DNA of 64,000 nt from Doryteuthis pealeii (GCA_023376005.1 CM042180.1:49822559-49886558), one strand, 5' to 3'. Numbered from the stretch's first letter, positions 1 to 13,215 are shown. Numbers and translations: made by a program. Notes: generated by a model from the sequence alone, not told the origin.

Positions 1-1854
1 TTTAAATTACATTCCTTATTTTATTACATTGTTATTATATATTTAAATAACTATTAGCACACCAGTGGGTTAGTAGGAGTGGATAGATTTACTATTGCTT
101 AGTTTTTGATTTATTCATCTCATTTGAGGCAAATATAACCTAAGCGTGGGATTAGGGGTAGCCTCCTCTTGCGGAAGAAAGAAAAAAACCAGCTAGGAGT
201 AGATCTATGATTGCTCACAAAAATATACATAACCAATTTACATCAACACCGGACTAAAGCAAATATCATATAAAAAAGAAAGAAAACTGATATTAGTAGA
301 TGACCTGCAGAGTAATTTACGGTCCCAGCAACGAAAAGATAAATATCATCATAGATTTTATGTTATGTAATACGCAAGTTATACATTATTTCACAGAGAG
401 GAAATAAACCACAAAACAGTTCTTATGTTTTTAGAATATATAAATATATGTATTATATGTAGGTGAGCTATTTATTTAACATATAAATACCGCATATGTG
501 AAGAGGAATCTCTCGTCCTCGTCATACCTATAGTAGAGCCAAGTAAATAAAGAGGTATATCTTACTGAATACAGAAGCGGTATAAGCCTAATTTAGTATT
601 AATAGTTGTCCGATAGAAATTTCTTGCAGGGCTAGAATCCGGTTCATATATTGTACCGTGACGCTTTAGTGTTATGCTCAAGAGAGTCTATAGTAGGTTC
701 AGTCTGAGCTCAGGTAGCGATTATACTCTCTCAGGGTATATTCCATAATTCATAATTATAACTATCTTAATTACTGTAATAAATGCAATTCTAATGATAT
801 TATCTCTGCGCGCTATCTGTCAATATTATATATATATATGTATATCGGAGCTTCTGTATACTTGTGAGAAAATATACTAGAAAAGTTTCACTAACTTTAG
901 TGTGTATTCACTCGCATACAAGCAAATATGGGCATTAGGGTCCCAGGCCGTAAGGGTCATAACGAGCACTACATCAGAACATCACTCCGACTATCCATAG
1001 ACCATTACGATGAGCACGTCAGACCTCAGAGTCCCAGTCTATAAGTGTTTAAGGTTAGGCTATAATACTTCTGGGTAATGCAATTTATATACTCGCATAT
1101 AAATATATCTTAATACTATCATACTAGTAATAAATAATGTCTAAATTCTAATAATATATTATACTTACTATTTTATATGGAACAGAGCAGGAGGATCACG
1201 AGAGAAACGAGATTAGATGAATCTACTGGACCAGTATAGATTGACAAGATGTATATTTGTACCAATATTTTGATATACATATTTGATAGACAAATAATGC
1301 GAAATAATAACGCAGCTCATGCGCGCTCGTGTGTGTTCGTGTGTAGTTCTGAGATAGTTCTGTATGTACGTGTGTGCACAATGAACGATGAATTGATGTT
1401 TAATATTTTATTTAATCATATTGATACTCTGTCACGATGTTATCGATAATTCAATATTTATACAATTCAATTTCACTATTCGCGCCAAGCAATTATACAC
1501 ACAACTACACACACAAACACGCAACCATACCAGCCAACAAGGGATAAAAAAAGAAAGATATATAAATAATCAAATATAGAGAAAATGTATGCTTAGCCAC
1601 TATGACTAGGTGATATAGTCCAGAGAGAGAGGACAGAAGAGAGACAGGAGGAGATGAGACAGAATGGAAAGGAGCCCAGAAGAAAGAAATTTAAAAAGAG
1701 AGAGATGAAAGAGATATTAAATATATATATGTGAAATAAAATATGTTAAAATTATGAAATATGAAGAGTATAATTTATTCACTGACATATGTGTGTGTAG
1801 TGTAATAGCGATTTTTCTGTATCATCCAGATTTACATTGTTGTATTGGAAATTT

Positions 1855-1965
1855 GACTTGTCGAAACCGAGATTCAAATCCTGGACAAGGCTGTTCTGCC
1901 ATTTTACATAGCTGCAATACCATTGGAAAAAGTTATGTGAATGCCTTTATGTATATCTCCGATGT
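1855..1965 (+). repeat. Decayed SINE-A copy
   Basis: The segment holds a B-box-like GATTCAAATCCTGGAC followed by a diverged version of the SINE-A body (a GCATTTCACTTAGC-like stretch, then TACCnTTGGnAAA). Order and spacing match the cleaner copy at 51428-51720, with many mismatches and indels. It is a remnant only. Confidence 0.5.
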
Positions 1966-4900
1966 CAGGTAAGTGATATATGTGTATGGTTTAGTAAGTT
2001 CATGTAATCTATCATCTGATAAAAGAATGAAGTGCCAGTTATACTGTATAACTCTTATACCCTCTCAGTTTGGAGACAATCACTAAGTCTAGGGATAGAT
2101 ATGAGTGAAATAAATCATATACTGATAAATTCAAAACTTGATTTAAACTTACCTACTTATAAGGTAGTAAGTTGTGTGACCGGACCATATGACCTTTAGG
2201 CCACCCCTTTTTTTGACTCGATTAGAAGATGTGAGAAGGAGACGAGTAGATTGAGATAAGTATCATTTTTACAGCCGAGTCCAAGAGAAAAAGCACGGAG
2301 GAGGTGAGTTTGGAGTATGAGATGGTTTAGTCATTGTATGGGTGTATAGGTTATAAGTAGGTTTATAGTATTTATATATTATATAAAAATATGATTCTAT
2401 AAATATAAAAAATTGTATCTGTTGTAAGAACAACCCGGATATTAGCATTCGGGCATATAGCATACATGCATGTTAGTGTATCTTTATTTCTCAGCTGATC
2501 TATGGCAACGTGAAGTTAATTAAGAAAAACAATCTTATCCTTATACTTAACTCATCCACGCGTTTCACCGATCGAGTGTAGTAAGGACGCATGTTTTTCA
2601 GAATGTGAATACATACTCGGAGTACCGTATTTTCTATTAGGTTGTGAACCATCAGATGGCTAATCTGAGACTTCTAGCAAAATAACGCGTAATATGTGCG
2701 AGCTTCTGAGAGCTAAGAAAATTTTTTTAACGTTATTGTTGTAAGTATATAAGGAGAAGTTTCTAAAAATGCAATTCTATTCGTGTATGCGGACAATGTC
2801 TACATCATATGACAATTAAATAAGGATCCCTCAATATAATAATGATGAAGATTGTTTATTCTTTTCAGGTTGACAACCTGATTGAATATCAACTAATTTC
2901 GATGTTTACCTTGATATTTTGTACAATAGGCTGACGTTTCAATTACTCTTGTACACAGATCATCGCATCCAATCTTTGTCTTGATTTCGCGCTCTTTGTC
3001 AATTAGGATATTGCTTCGAGTTTTGGCTTGTTGTTTTTTTACTCTCTTTGTCTATTATTTTCATACTTTACTAGAATTTATATATAGAGCGTAGGCGTTA
3101 TCTGTGTATGATTCAGCCGCACACGTAGGTGCATAGATTTAAAATGAGAGCTAGCGAGGATATTTCTGAACCAATTAAGTAGCAGCTATTTGTGATTCAC
3201 TGTTAAATGTGACTAGAGATTGGTGTTAAGTCACTATAGATTGGAAATACTTTACGCATCCAAACCCCATGTTCACTGTGGTATTTAGCTTGATTATTTT
3301 TTATTCGAATATTTTTTAATTATTTCTCTTGATAGGTTCTGTTGTATTACTCTCTTACTTTATATTTTCTTGCTTCAATCTGTTGTATCTTACGTTCTTC
3401 TTCTTAGCGTCTGATTTCGTCTTGGGCTTTTGTCTGTCTCTCCATTGGGGATTTCTCTTTATCAGGAGTTAGCCACGTTGAGTTGTGGATATGAGCGTTG
3501 TAAGATATATTAGTATATATTTTTTTATCACTGTATATTTAGTATACTACCCGAATTTAAAGTACTATCGAACTCTGTCTTTTTATTTAGAAGTGAATTT
3601 CATATTTTATTCCGGATATCATATACGATATCCACCCACAAATGTTCTATAAAAAAATTGTTGGCGTGTACAGACTTTTGTAGTTGTTTACTCGCCTAGC
3701 CTCGCAGGTTTTAAAACGACTAAAGATAACACGGACATTACCACCCCTCGTAGGTAAATAAATTAAAGTCCAAGAAAGGTTGGGTTATCTTATATTGTGC
3801 ATTGCAATATCTTTTGTGTAAAAAAAGAAAATAAATTATAAAGTTATTATACTTTATCTATATAAACAGCGCGATAGTTGGTAATATAATACTTCTTTTA
3901 TGCAATCTAAACTTTAAGAGGTACTATAGTTTAAGTCATACGAAATTCGTCCTAATATATGGAACTACAGGTGTTCGGCTAGAGTAAATCCTCCAATTTA
4001 ACGGTTTTTGTTAAGAACTTTTAAAAGACTAATCTTTGTCTCACGCTCGCCTAACCTCAGCGTATGAATATTGTTTGTTCACTCGTAGGATTTTAACCCA
4101 TGCTCATTAGCACTAAAGTGACGGCTTAAAGCGTCTGATGGTAGGTGTGGGGCCAGCCCTACTCCACCTCAGATGCCGAAATAATTCTCCATTCCCGTGA
4201 AGAGTTGGTAAGCCTATGCAGTTGAAAAGGGGATAACAAGACCATTGCTGTGCTTAGGCATAGTTACCAACATATAAGGGTCGGTGCTACTCCAATTAAA
4301 AAGTATTCAGGTTTTAACACGAGTCGACGAAGTCAATTATTACGACTCTAAACAATGAGCCTGACAAAGCTGGTTATGCTGCATAAAATCCTCCAGGTAC
4401 GATATATCTCTTCAAATTAATGGCACCCTTTTTTTTTTATTTGTATGTGATCAGAAATACTGTAACCGATAAGCGCACGAGAGAACAGAGTTAGAGTGGA
4501 TAGAATGGCTTACTATGGCTTATAGTATGGTTGTCCATTTCTATTTACTTCTCTCTCTGCCTGGATAAGGAGTATTTACTAAAGGAAACCCTTCAGCCTG
4601 TCGACCGCCCGAGTATCGACAAGGTTGTTGTTCAGAATATCTCGGTCCGACCAAGATGAGAGAAGTTATGAATTAGTTGAGCTCGCTAAAACAAGGTTTA
4701 AATTGAGGTATTCATGTAGCCACAATTGGTTTCAAATAATGAGCAATCGCCAGTATCTAAAATCCACACATATGCTCCCTGGAGCACCACTCCATGACCC
4801 TCTCGGCAGGAATACGTAATACATGCATGAGAAAGATCTCTCGCGAAAAGTCTGCTACTGTGCTCCTTAGGGGAATTGTCAAAGATGTGGTGAAACAAGC

Positions 4901-5039
4901 TAACAGAATTTTGAGGAATTAGTTTGGAAGATTAAAAGCAGTGTTCTCAAGCCTTCTGGTATTTAAAAAAAAATTGTAGGTGGCCTCGATAGGGTTAGCT
5001 CAAAGGTAATTTTAAAACACAGTCAATAATAATAATAAT

Positions 5040-5260
5040 AAATAAAATCTATTATAATGGAAGATTTGTGTGTTTTTCTGTCTGTAATCGAACTTATTAT
5101 TATTACTCCAAGTCACATTCCCTTAGTTATTAACGTCACATTCTCGATGATTCTATTTTCTATTAGTTGAAAACCTCAATTATAATAAAACTGTTGACAT
5201 TATTAATACTGTGGGCCTTACCGTAATACCTAATAACATGCAAATTGTATTATATAACAA
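5040..5260 (+). repeat. Decayed family E copy
   Basis: It contains the TCTGTAATCGAAC form of the family E motif, then diverged versions of the CACATTCTCCATGAT and AAACCTCAATTAT blocks seen at 42190-42310 and 54660-54800, in the same order. Nothing coding is visible. Confidence 0.6.
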
Positions 5261-7889
5261 AACAAAATACCAGTTGTTCGAGTGGTTAAACGTAAAGCTA
5301 ATAAGCAATATGATATTAAAAACTGATTTTAATAAAATATGTGATTGGTATGGATTTGATTTCTAATTTGTTATTGTGTATTCTGTTAATGAATATCGAT
5401 CTAATGAAAAATCTCTTATCATAAATGCATAAAAGAATGATTATTAACAAGAGAATAATTGTTATATATTATATTACTTTACCTAATTATAAAATTGTAA
5501 ACTTAAAATAGTTAATTAGGAATAAAGTTCCAAAAACGATTAAGAGCATAGTGCTATTTCATAGTTTCAAATAGATCCTATTTTTACCCCGATTAGTGCA
5601 CTCCCTTCATGATGTATCAAATCTTTTATCGCGCACTTCTACTGATGAGTTTAGTGATATCATTAGCCTTCTCGTAATTTTAATATAAATAAACTCCAAT
5701 TTATCCGAACAATTCAAAACATTACACAACACTTACAGAAACCATACGTGTTCAAATCTTTTTGGTCATTCATGACTAATATATGTTTAATTAGGTTTCA
5801 GTACCTTTCTGATAATATAATATTTAGTAATTAACATTTTATCCTTAATTTTATACTACGTTGTATGCAGCACACGGGAGAGGTGGAAGCTGAGTGAAAT
5901 TGTGTGCTAGTTAATTTACACAATACATAATAATAATTCTGGAAACTGTTGACGATAAAAACTGATCACCCTATCTGTTAGAGAAACTAACTCAGAATCG
6001 GATTAAGTACATTAGTTGTAATTGTAAACAGGATTTAATATACATGAGTAAAAGGTATCTCGAATTCTAACGAATTCACGAGAATTTAATCGTTGAGTGG
6101 CTTGTTGTTCGACCATTCATTGAGATAGATCCCGTATCCCCTCATTTTTTCCTCGTGAAGCCATTTGCCTAAACCACTTAAAGAGCCCGTCTTCCTATTA
6201 CTTTACCCAAAACAAAGATTTTGTGGGGGTCTCGTCCTATCGAGAGATTCCCTAATCTCGTCAGGTCGAGATGTATGAGGAGACACTACACTTATACTTA
6301 TCGCCAGCCAGAGAAATTTGAGACCAGACCTAAACGTAGAGTTGATTAACAAAAAATGCATCAAAAAAAAAGTAATGAAGAGCAGAGTGTGAAAAATAGC
6401 CTCATTTTTATGTCAACTGGTGTGACTGTCGCGGTTCCAAGCTGTATCACAGGCGTTGAAGCTGTAAGCGAATAAAACTCGAAAATACCCAAACATTATA
6501 TGCGACACTAAATACCTGACTGTATGTCTCATTTAGTAGAATTGATATTATAAGCAATGAAAAGTTTATGGAGAAGAAGATCCAATGCGAATATAGATAA
6601 CCACTATGATAGTCTCGTATTAGACTCCTACGCGAACATCCCAATGAAATAACTACTACTTTCTGGAAATAATAAAGATGGAGTTCAACAACGGATCTGG
6701 GACAAACATCAAGCAAGGAAACGAAATACTGGAGATCAATCACCATAGAGCTAATATTGCTTGATTGCGTTTGACCTCACTTATCAGCTTGTAGTAGAGT
6801 ATCAGAATTAACCTGGAAAACCTGATGTGAGGAGCCGCTTGAAGTTCTTCGACTCAGAGCCGCTCCAGTGGAAAAATGAACCCCATACAGCTAAGTTCCT
6901 GATAGAGAAGAAAAAAACTCAAATGCGGTAACCCGTGAATAACATAACTTATTTGATTAGGCCTCAAGTAAATAAAGATTAATTACAGTAATAATTTAGA
7001 CTGAATCAATAGCACCAGATATGACTCAAGTGAAAAAAGTGTCAAGAAGAATGAATGTGTTTGAAGTACAGGGAGTGTACGTGTCTGAACGAGTTAATGC
7101 ATATTGAATAACTGCGCAATGCATATATCCTTATAACGTAGAGCCACCGAAGGTACAGAAATGATTACAATTATGAGATGCGTAAGTGGCTCGAACGGGT
7201 TTCTAGCTTGCTGTAGGTGTGGAATAATAGATTGTTAGTAATATATATCTCGAGCTCGGGACAAGAGAGTTGGTCCAAAGAAAAAACAGTGTAACATTTG
7301 ATTCAATTCCATTATCATTCACCTTCAAGTAAATGGGAAAACAAAATTTACTGGACATCGTATGCGATAACCACCACCTGCCAAACCCCTGGTTCCTCTG
7401 TAACGCATGAGATAGAGAGCGCAGCAACTGTATCAAAACAAATATTCTTTCTCTGGAGTTCTCTTCCTCTTGCCACCGGCTTTTTACACGGAGTCACGCG
7501 ATACCGGAATAAGATTCCCGCTTACTATTTAATAATATCATACAATATCCTAGCCCCAGCAACCCGCATTACCCACTCAAACTAGTAGACTATGAAATCG
7601 TGACACAGGACAAACGATGCAACCTGTTCACTCGTCTTGGTGGTTTTTAGACTTTATTCTTGTCCCTATACTCATGCCGTAATAATAAGGTAGACACAAC
7701 GACAGTGAGATTGTTAATAGGGGGCTTTAGAGTATCTCTGAACAGTCCCCAAACTCTAGAAAAGTAAATTTAGCCATGAAACGTCGACTGATTGACCGTA
7801 CTGAGACTCCAAGAGGAAGCAATCGAGGGAGCTAAGCATTCCAACAAACTCAAGCCCCACTCAAGTTGAGGATCAGGCCATAGCCGTAA

Positions 7890-8010
7890 TATACTGCGAA
7901 AAAGCGGGGGGGGCGAACCGTTGATGCTTAAGTTTGGAATCCTCGGTGGCCTGAGACAGTCCATAAACCATCCAATACCCCACTTTGGCCATTACTTAAG
8001 CTAGGACGGG
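7890..8010 (+). repeat. Decayed family C copy
   Basis: The order GGGGGCGA, TGATGCTTAAG, GAATCCTCGGTGG, AGTCCATAA, CCCACTTTGG and GCTAGGACGGGC parallels the head of the clean family C copy at 38480-38580, with frequent mismatches. This shows the left block holds the same repeats as the rest of the window. Confidence 0.55.
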
Positions 8011-9326
8011 CCATCTTTTTAATGTCAGGGGTGGAACTTGGTATGTTGGGCATCACGGAGTGTTAGTCGGTAGCGAGCGGCGGTGCGTTCCGGCATGTCT
8101 AATCGCCCATCTTCAGATGGAAACTGATGGGATGTTCGGGTGTCTCTTTTTTAAAAAACTAGCAGTAACGTAGGATGGGTAGTTGGGACGCGGCGGGTAG
8201 TAGGATTGTTAGTGTTTCAACACGACTGGATGCAGTTAGAATTTGGCTTCATACGTTTCTGGCATTTTTGTTTGGTGGGTTTTTTCTTTCTTCTAGGGAA
8301 GGGTAGTCCTGTAGACCTTAGGAAACTTGCTCCGTCACTTAGCCATTCCAGTGAAACTACCAGCTACGGCAGGCTATGAAAACTCTCATAATCTTTTCAC
8401 GTCAGATATTAGGTATGATATTCAACAAACACTGTTGTTTTTTTCTACATCACTTAATCTATTACTAATTTACAATTGTTGAGTATTGGCCGCCATCCTT
8501 GGGGTGATGTTGTAAAAGAACTTAAAGTATATAAGTAAGTTAAGTCTAAGTAAGTCTTTTGTGTGGTTTTATAGTGCCTTTTAGATCCGACGTTCCAAAT
8601 GATCCAAGTAACAATGAGCATAAAGATCTAGAGATCAAGGCCAGTATAAATTACACCAGACAGCAGCAAGCAAGCAGCACTGCCATGATTGGAAAGGAAG
8701 GCTGGTCACGGATGGAGCCGGCGAGTCTATATGGTAAGAAGTAGCATCTGGCACACGCATTATATTACAAAAAATTCCCAAAACAGTTCTGCCAGAGCGA
8801 ATGGCTCAATGGACAACTGGGAAGGTATCACCATAAGTCCTCCATTCAGGTATTTTTTTTTGTGTAGTTGCATTTGTGAAGAATATAAGTATCGGTCTAT
8901 CACGACCAACACAAACTTTGGCAATGACTTTGACACTGACATAAAAAGATAGTAAAGTCGTTCAAGTTGCGGTGTCACAAGTTTTAGCGAGCATAATATA
9001 TGAAAAAGGGTGATACTGGAAGGAGGAAATAGGCGGTGGAGGTAAATTTCATAGCATTTGCAAGTTCATGATGAGCTTGTTTCGAAGCTTTATAAGCCAA
9101 TAATATAATAGCGGGGTCGAATCGGTCTACTTCGTCATGTCCAAGCCCCAGCACCTTTATGACATTTATCCCAAACCCTATTACTCTTATGGGCATCCTT
9201 CGCTTCTTCGTAGCATTTCTCTTGGAATGATTTGAGGCTGGACGGCTTGCATGTATTAAGTATGTATCTGCGTTATTCGGCATCTATTGTCGCCCGAGTC
9301 TAGTTCATTGATTTTTTTACAACCCG

Positions 9327-9600
9327 TTTCGTGTTCTATATGCCCTCCGCCTTCTTCAGGTATTTCCTTGTCGGATCTCAGGAAACCTATATTCTGACTG
9401 CGGAACCCTTACTTTTTCCGTGAAGCTACGGGAAGCTTCCCTTCGAACTCGCAACGTTTCGTTGTGCGTGGTCGATTTAAACCTTCTTTGTCTGTAATCG
9501 GGAGGCCATCACGGAACTAGTTGCGAAACCTCTAACCCTTTATACAGTCCCGCGGGGACAACCGTTATTCTCTGTCTCTCCATTCCGCTACCCATAGCTG
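9327..9600 (-). repeat. Penelope-type tail repeat, decayed
   Basis: On the minus strand CTGAAGA (9353-9359) is followed 22 bases later by GAAA (9327-9330), the spacing of a hammerhead core, but no convincing stems remain. The flank with GTAATCGGGAGGCCATCACGG recurs near 39690-39780 and 62800-62870, so this is one copy of a dispersed family. I do not call a functional ribozyme here. Confidence 0.35.
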
Positions 9601-9944
9601 GGCTAGGTAGGAAAATAATCTCACTGTTAAGATGTTACTTCTTTAGTCTATTCGGTATTACCCTGGCTACTTCCCACGCGATACTAGGCTCAGCTCATCG
9701 GGTGGGAAAGAGTGGTGATGCACAGAGCGACCCCTTCAAATTCACCTCGATAGCATCCATGTCGGCTTGTCGACTAATATTAAAAGGAGATTACAGACGT
9801 TCGGATCTATCCGAATAATTCATGAACTAATTTATTCATTCATTCATTTATTTCTCCCCTTTTTCTGTGTTTTTTTCGTTGTTTTTTTTTTTCTTTCTTT
9901 GATTTTTTTCTTCAACCTTTGCAGTTTTTTTTTTTTATTTATTT

Positions 9945-10080
9945 CATTCCTATTTAATTCGGGGTTGGGATCTCCAAATTTTAGACAATGACATCGTATA
10001 AAGCGAGTTCGAACTGCTGTCATGCGATTATGTTCATTTTTGTACAAATCCCTCGTAAAAAGTATGAAAACTTTTATAAA
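9945..10080 (+). repeat. Family F repeat (LINE-tail-like)
   Basis: It shares TTCGGGGTTGGG, TCTCCAAAT, ACAATGACATCGT, GTTCGAA and CCCTCGTAAAAAGTATGAA, in order, with 12550-12705 and 13080-13215. The other two copies end in CTCTTATAAAA plus an A run. Because one copy lies just downstream of the LINE coding remnant at 11791-12368, this is probably that LINE's 3' tail inserted as a 5'-truncated copy. That link is inference. Confidence 0.6.
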
Positions 10081-10349
10081 TAAAGAAAGAAAAGAAAAGA
10101 AAGAAAGAAAGAAAAGAAAGAAAGGAAAGAAAAGAAAGAAAGAAAGAAAGAAAGAAAGAAAAAAAAGACAGAAGAAAAGAAAAGACAAAAGAAAGAAAGA
10201 AAGAGACAGAAAGAAAGAAAGAAAAGACAGAAAGAAAGAAAGAAAAGAAAGAAAAGAAAGAAAGAAAGAAAGAAAGAAAGAAGAAAGAAAAAAGAAAAGA
10301 AAGAAAGACAGAAAGAAAAAGAAAAGGCAGAAAGAAAGAAAGAAAAGAC

Positions 10350-10380
<31 letters not shown>

Positions 10381-10739
10381 AAAAAGAAAGAAAGAAAGAA
10401 AGAGAAAGAAAAAGAAAGAAAAGAAAGAGAAAAGAGAAAAGAAAGAAAGAAAAGAAGAAAAGAAGAAAAGAGAGAAGAAAAGAAGACGGAAAGAAAGAAA
10501 GAAAGAAAGAAAGAAAGAAGAAAGACAAGAGAAAGAAAGAAAAAAAGAAAGAAAGAAAGAAAGAAAGAAGAAAGAAAGACAGAAGAAAGAAAGAGAGAAA
10601 AGAAAGAAAGAAAAGAAAGAAAGAAAGAAAAGAAAAGACAGAAAGAAAAGAAAAGAAAAGAAGAAAGAAAAGAAAAGAAAGAAGAAAGAAAAGAAAAAGA
10701 AAAAGAAAAAAGAAAGAAAAGAAAAAAGAAAGAAAGATA

Positions 10740-10772
<33 letters not shown>

Positions 10773-11022
10773 AGGAAGAAAAGAAAGAAAGACTGAAAGA
10801 AAGAAAGAAAGAAAGAAAAGAAAGAAAGAAAGAAAGAAAAAAGAAAGAAAGAAAGAAAGGAAAGAAAGAAGAAAGAAAGAAAAGAGAAAGAAAAGAAAGA
10901 AGAAAGACTGAAAGAAAGAAAGAAGAAAGAAAGAAAGAAAAAGAAGAAAAGAAAGTCAGAAAAGACAAAACAAAGAAAGAAAGAAAGGAAAGAAGAAAGA
11001 CAGAAAGAGAAAGAAAAGAAAA
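10080..11022 (+). repeat. Long GAAA polypurine tract
   Basis: Almost uninterrupted (GAAA)n with GA-only variants, about 940 bases with very few pyrimidines on this strand. It gives long Lys/Glu/Arg frames on one strand and Phe/Ser/Leu frames on the other, none of them genes. A tract this long and strand-asymmetric can form triplex (H-) DNA; that is a property of the base composition, not an observed function. Confidence 0.95.
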
Positions 11023-11034
11023 GTGCATATCATC

Positions 11035-11200
11035 TTATCATAATGGAGATTCGGTGTCTGTCTGTCTGTCTGTAACCGAAACTATGTCAATGCTTACTTT
11101 ACAATACTCATAGGAATTTATCAATTAGTATTTAATTTATTCTCAAAATCATGAATACATAGAATATTTTTTTAAAAGTTTGACTATATAAATTTGCCTC
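11035..11200 (+). repeat. Family E copy
   Basis: Starts with AATGGAGATTCGGTGTCTGT, runs through TCTGTAACCGAAACTATGTC and continues into TTATTCTCAAAATCATGAAT. The same string of blocks recurs at 13590-13710. Non-coding. Confidence 0.7.
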
Positions 11201-11416
11201 AACACAGCTCATTTATTCAACTTGTCTGTTTTCTACTTCTTTTTTTTTCTGTTTTTTCTTCTTCAACCTCATTTGCATTTTTTGTATTTTCATTCTTTAT
11301 TTTCATTCTTGTTATTATGTTCTTTTTGGAGAAACATTAGAATAAATGCTTTTGTAAGAAATATTATGTTGAACAATAAATATTCATTGTATAAGCACCC
11401 ACCTACACATACACAA

Positions 11417-11448
<32 letters not shown>

Positions 11449-11454
11449 TTATAT

Positions 11455-11513
<59 letters not shown>

Positions 11514-11533
11514 GAGATGTATATATATATATG
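11417..11533. repeat. AC then TA microsatellite
   Basis: About 16 AC units are followed by a long TA tract with a short interruption. The TA tract borders the left arm of the inverted repeat at 11531-11720. Confidence 0.95.
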
Positions 11534-11720
11534 AGATGAGGAAAGAGGAAAAGTGGTAAAAAAAAGTAACTCAAACAAGTAGATGTCGGAGAGATATATT
11601 TCGTTCCACTTTAAGCGGGAACTTCATCAGCTAAAAGCGGAACGAAATATATCTCTCCTACATCTACTTGTTTGAGTTATTATTTTTGTCCACTTTTCCT
11701 TTTTTTCTCACCTCATACTG
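11531..11720. repeat. 80-bp-arm inverted repeat between TA tracts
   Basis: The left arm, about 11531-11608, is the reverse complement of the right arm, about 11639-11720, with scattered mismatches; the innermost 30 bases are almost perfect. The 30-base centre contains CTGATGA on the minus strand. TA tracts flank both sides (ending 11533, starting 11745). The layout (TA)n, arm, hammerhead-like centre, arm, (TA)n resembles the loci at 21.3-21.6 kb and 46.4-47.3 kb. Confidence 0.85.
11593..11630 (-). ncRNA. Hammerhead-like motif, incomplete
   Basis: Minus strand: CTGATGA (11624-11630), one extra A, stem II GTTCC/GGAAC, then GAAA (11599-11602) and TATATC, which could form a two-pair stem III and a cleavable AUC. 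Stem I next to the core does not pair, and the extra A between the core and stem II is non-canonical. I read it as a decayed relative of the intact motifs at 33713 and 34598. Confidence 0.4.
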
Positions 11721-11744
11721 TCGGATTTACTCCAACCTTCCTAT

Positions 11745-11745
11745 A

Positions 11746-11790
<45 letters not shown>
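11745..11790. repeat. TA microsatellite
   Basis: A (TA)n tract of about 45 bases directly precedes the LINE coding remnant, so it lies at the remnant's truncation point. Confidence 0.95.
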
Positions 11791-11793
<3 letters not shown>

Positions 11794-12368
11794 ACGGCTC
11801 GGAGTCATGGACACTGTATCGAAAACAGATTCGGCAGTTAGACGTTTTCCACAAAGGTTGCCTACGAGCAATCTGTGGACTCACCCTCAAAGACAGAATG
11901 ACTAATGCTAACCTTTTCACCATATGTAACATTGACGGAATGGAGAGCTTCCTCATAAAATCACAATTGCGCTGGGCTGGTCATGTTTTGCGAATGCATG
12001 ATGACAGAATACCAAAGATTCTGTTGTATAGTCAGCTTGACGGTGGTAAAAGAAACGTGGGTCGACCATTGCTCAGGTTTAAGGACAAGCTGAAAAGTAA
12101 CCTCTCAGCTGCAATTATAGATTACGCTACTTTTGAGAGCACAGCACTCAATCGTGCAATGTGGAGGACTTTGTGTTACAATGGTATTAAGGATATTGCA
12201 GCATCGGAGGTGTCCAAGCTGCGTCAAGTTAGAGAAAGGACTAAAGTATTGGCTAGTGTCCCAGCAATACATTCAAATAATCCACACTCTTGTTCCATCT
12301 GTGGACTTCTTTGCAAGTCATTGGCAGGGCTGAAATGTCACCTGCGATTAACACACAAGGTTAAATGA
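11791..12368 (+). pseudogene. LINE reverse transcriptase C-terminal remnant
   Basis: A frame of about 190 residues starts inside the RT region with YGSESWTLYRKQIRQLDVF and continues through RWAGHVLRM, then GKRNVGRPLLRFKD, and ends in a C2H2-like finger CSIC..., 12 residues, HLRLTH, then stop. The LYG.E.W, RW.GH..RM and GRP..R.KD blocks are typical of the post-RT region of non-LTR retrotransposons. The endonuclease and the RT palm with its FADD box are missing, so this is a 5'-truncated copy cut off at the TA tract. The clade cannot be fixed. The frame is intact to its end, suggesting a fairly recent insertion. Confidence 0.85.
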
Positions 12369-12710
12369 AAGAGGTTGTCTGAACCTCATACGTCGAAATC
12401 GACGGGAGAGTCTATCATATACTAACGTCGGCCAAGAAATTATAAGACTCACCCAGAAGGAAGAGCCACTTTTTATAAAACTACAAAACTAATTTAGATT
12501 TCTGTCTTAATTTATGTACAGCTAAGTCGCGTACAAAGCTGAGTGGTGTGATGTCCTATCGTAGTGTAATTCGAGCTTTGGGGTCTCCAAATTGTAAACA
12601 ATTACATCGTGGTAAGCCGGTTCGAAATCAAGTTGAGCTATTTCGATCACTTTCTCACAAATCCCTCGTGAAAAGTTTGAACACCCTCTTATAAAAAAAA
12701 AAGAAATTGT
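12369..12710 (+). mobile_element. Probable 3' UTR of the LINE remnant
   Basis: From the stop codon the sequence runs without a break into a family F block (about 12550-12700) and ends in CTCTTATAAAA with an A run. Family F copies at 9945 and 13080 lack the coding part, as expected for 5'-truncated insertions. Assignment as 3' UTR is inferred from order and spacing. Confidence 0.55.
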
Positions 12711-13079
12711 GAACAGTGTTTGGCTTTGATTTACTGTCTGTCTTTACAGATTGTGTGATTCAGTGTCTCTCCGTTGTGTAACCGAAATTATGCCACTGCT
12801 CATTTTACAATACCCCTAAGAATTGTGTTAAGTTTATCAATAACACTAATACATTGAATAATCTCCTTTTTTATTTTTTTTTATTAAAGATGACTCTATA
12901 AAAATCCAAGTTAGATTTGACTTAACAAAGCCCATTTAATCCCTTTTTTGAGTCAGTATTATTTGGATTATTCGGACTATTGTCCTCATCTTTTTGTGTC
13001 TTGTCTATGTTGTTTGTTTCTTTGATTTTTGTTCTTCAAACTCTGCAGTACTTTCTTTATTTCTATTTCTTATTTCATT

Positions 13080-13215
13080 CCTATTGAATTCGGGGTTGGG
13101 GTCTCCATCCAATGACATCGTAGTGAGTGGGTTTGAAATGAAGTTGGCCTATTACGTTGATTTTCGTACAACTCCCTCGTAAAAAATATGAACACCCTCT
13201 TATAAAAAAAAACCA
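13080..13215 (+). repeat. Family F repeat, third copy
   Basis: Contains TTGAATTCGGGGTTGGGG, TCTCC, CAATGACATCGTAGTG, GGGTTTGAAATGAAGTTGG and CCCTCGTAAAAAATATGAAC, ending CTCTTATAAAAAAAAACC. Same order as the copies at 9945 and 12550. Confidence 0.7.

Larger units (their letters stand above)
1..9750. other. Gene-free block with eroded repeats
   Basis: No coding region, RNA gene or long microsatellite is supported here; open frames are all under 100 codons and resemble no family I know. The block differs from the rest of the window: TA, TC and GA tracts are nearly absent. Repeats that are crisp elsewhere are recognisable only with many substitutions and small indels: a SINE-A copy near 1855-1965, family E near 5040-5260, family C near 7890-8010 and a Penelope-type tail near 9327-9600. 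Either the block is old and eroded, or it is poorly polished sequence. Confidence 0.6.

Noticed and set aside
9844..11113. Long Lys/Glu and Phe/Ser frames (up to 394 codons)
   Set aside because: They translate the GAAA tract on both strands and all frames; no non-repeat domain is present.
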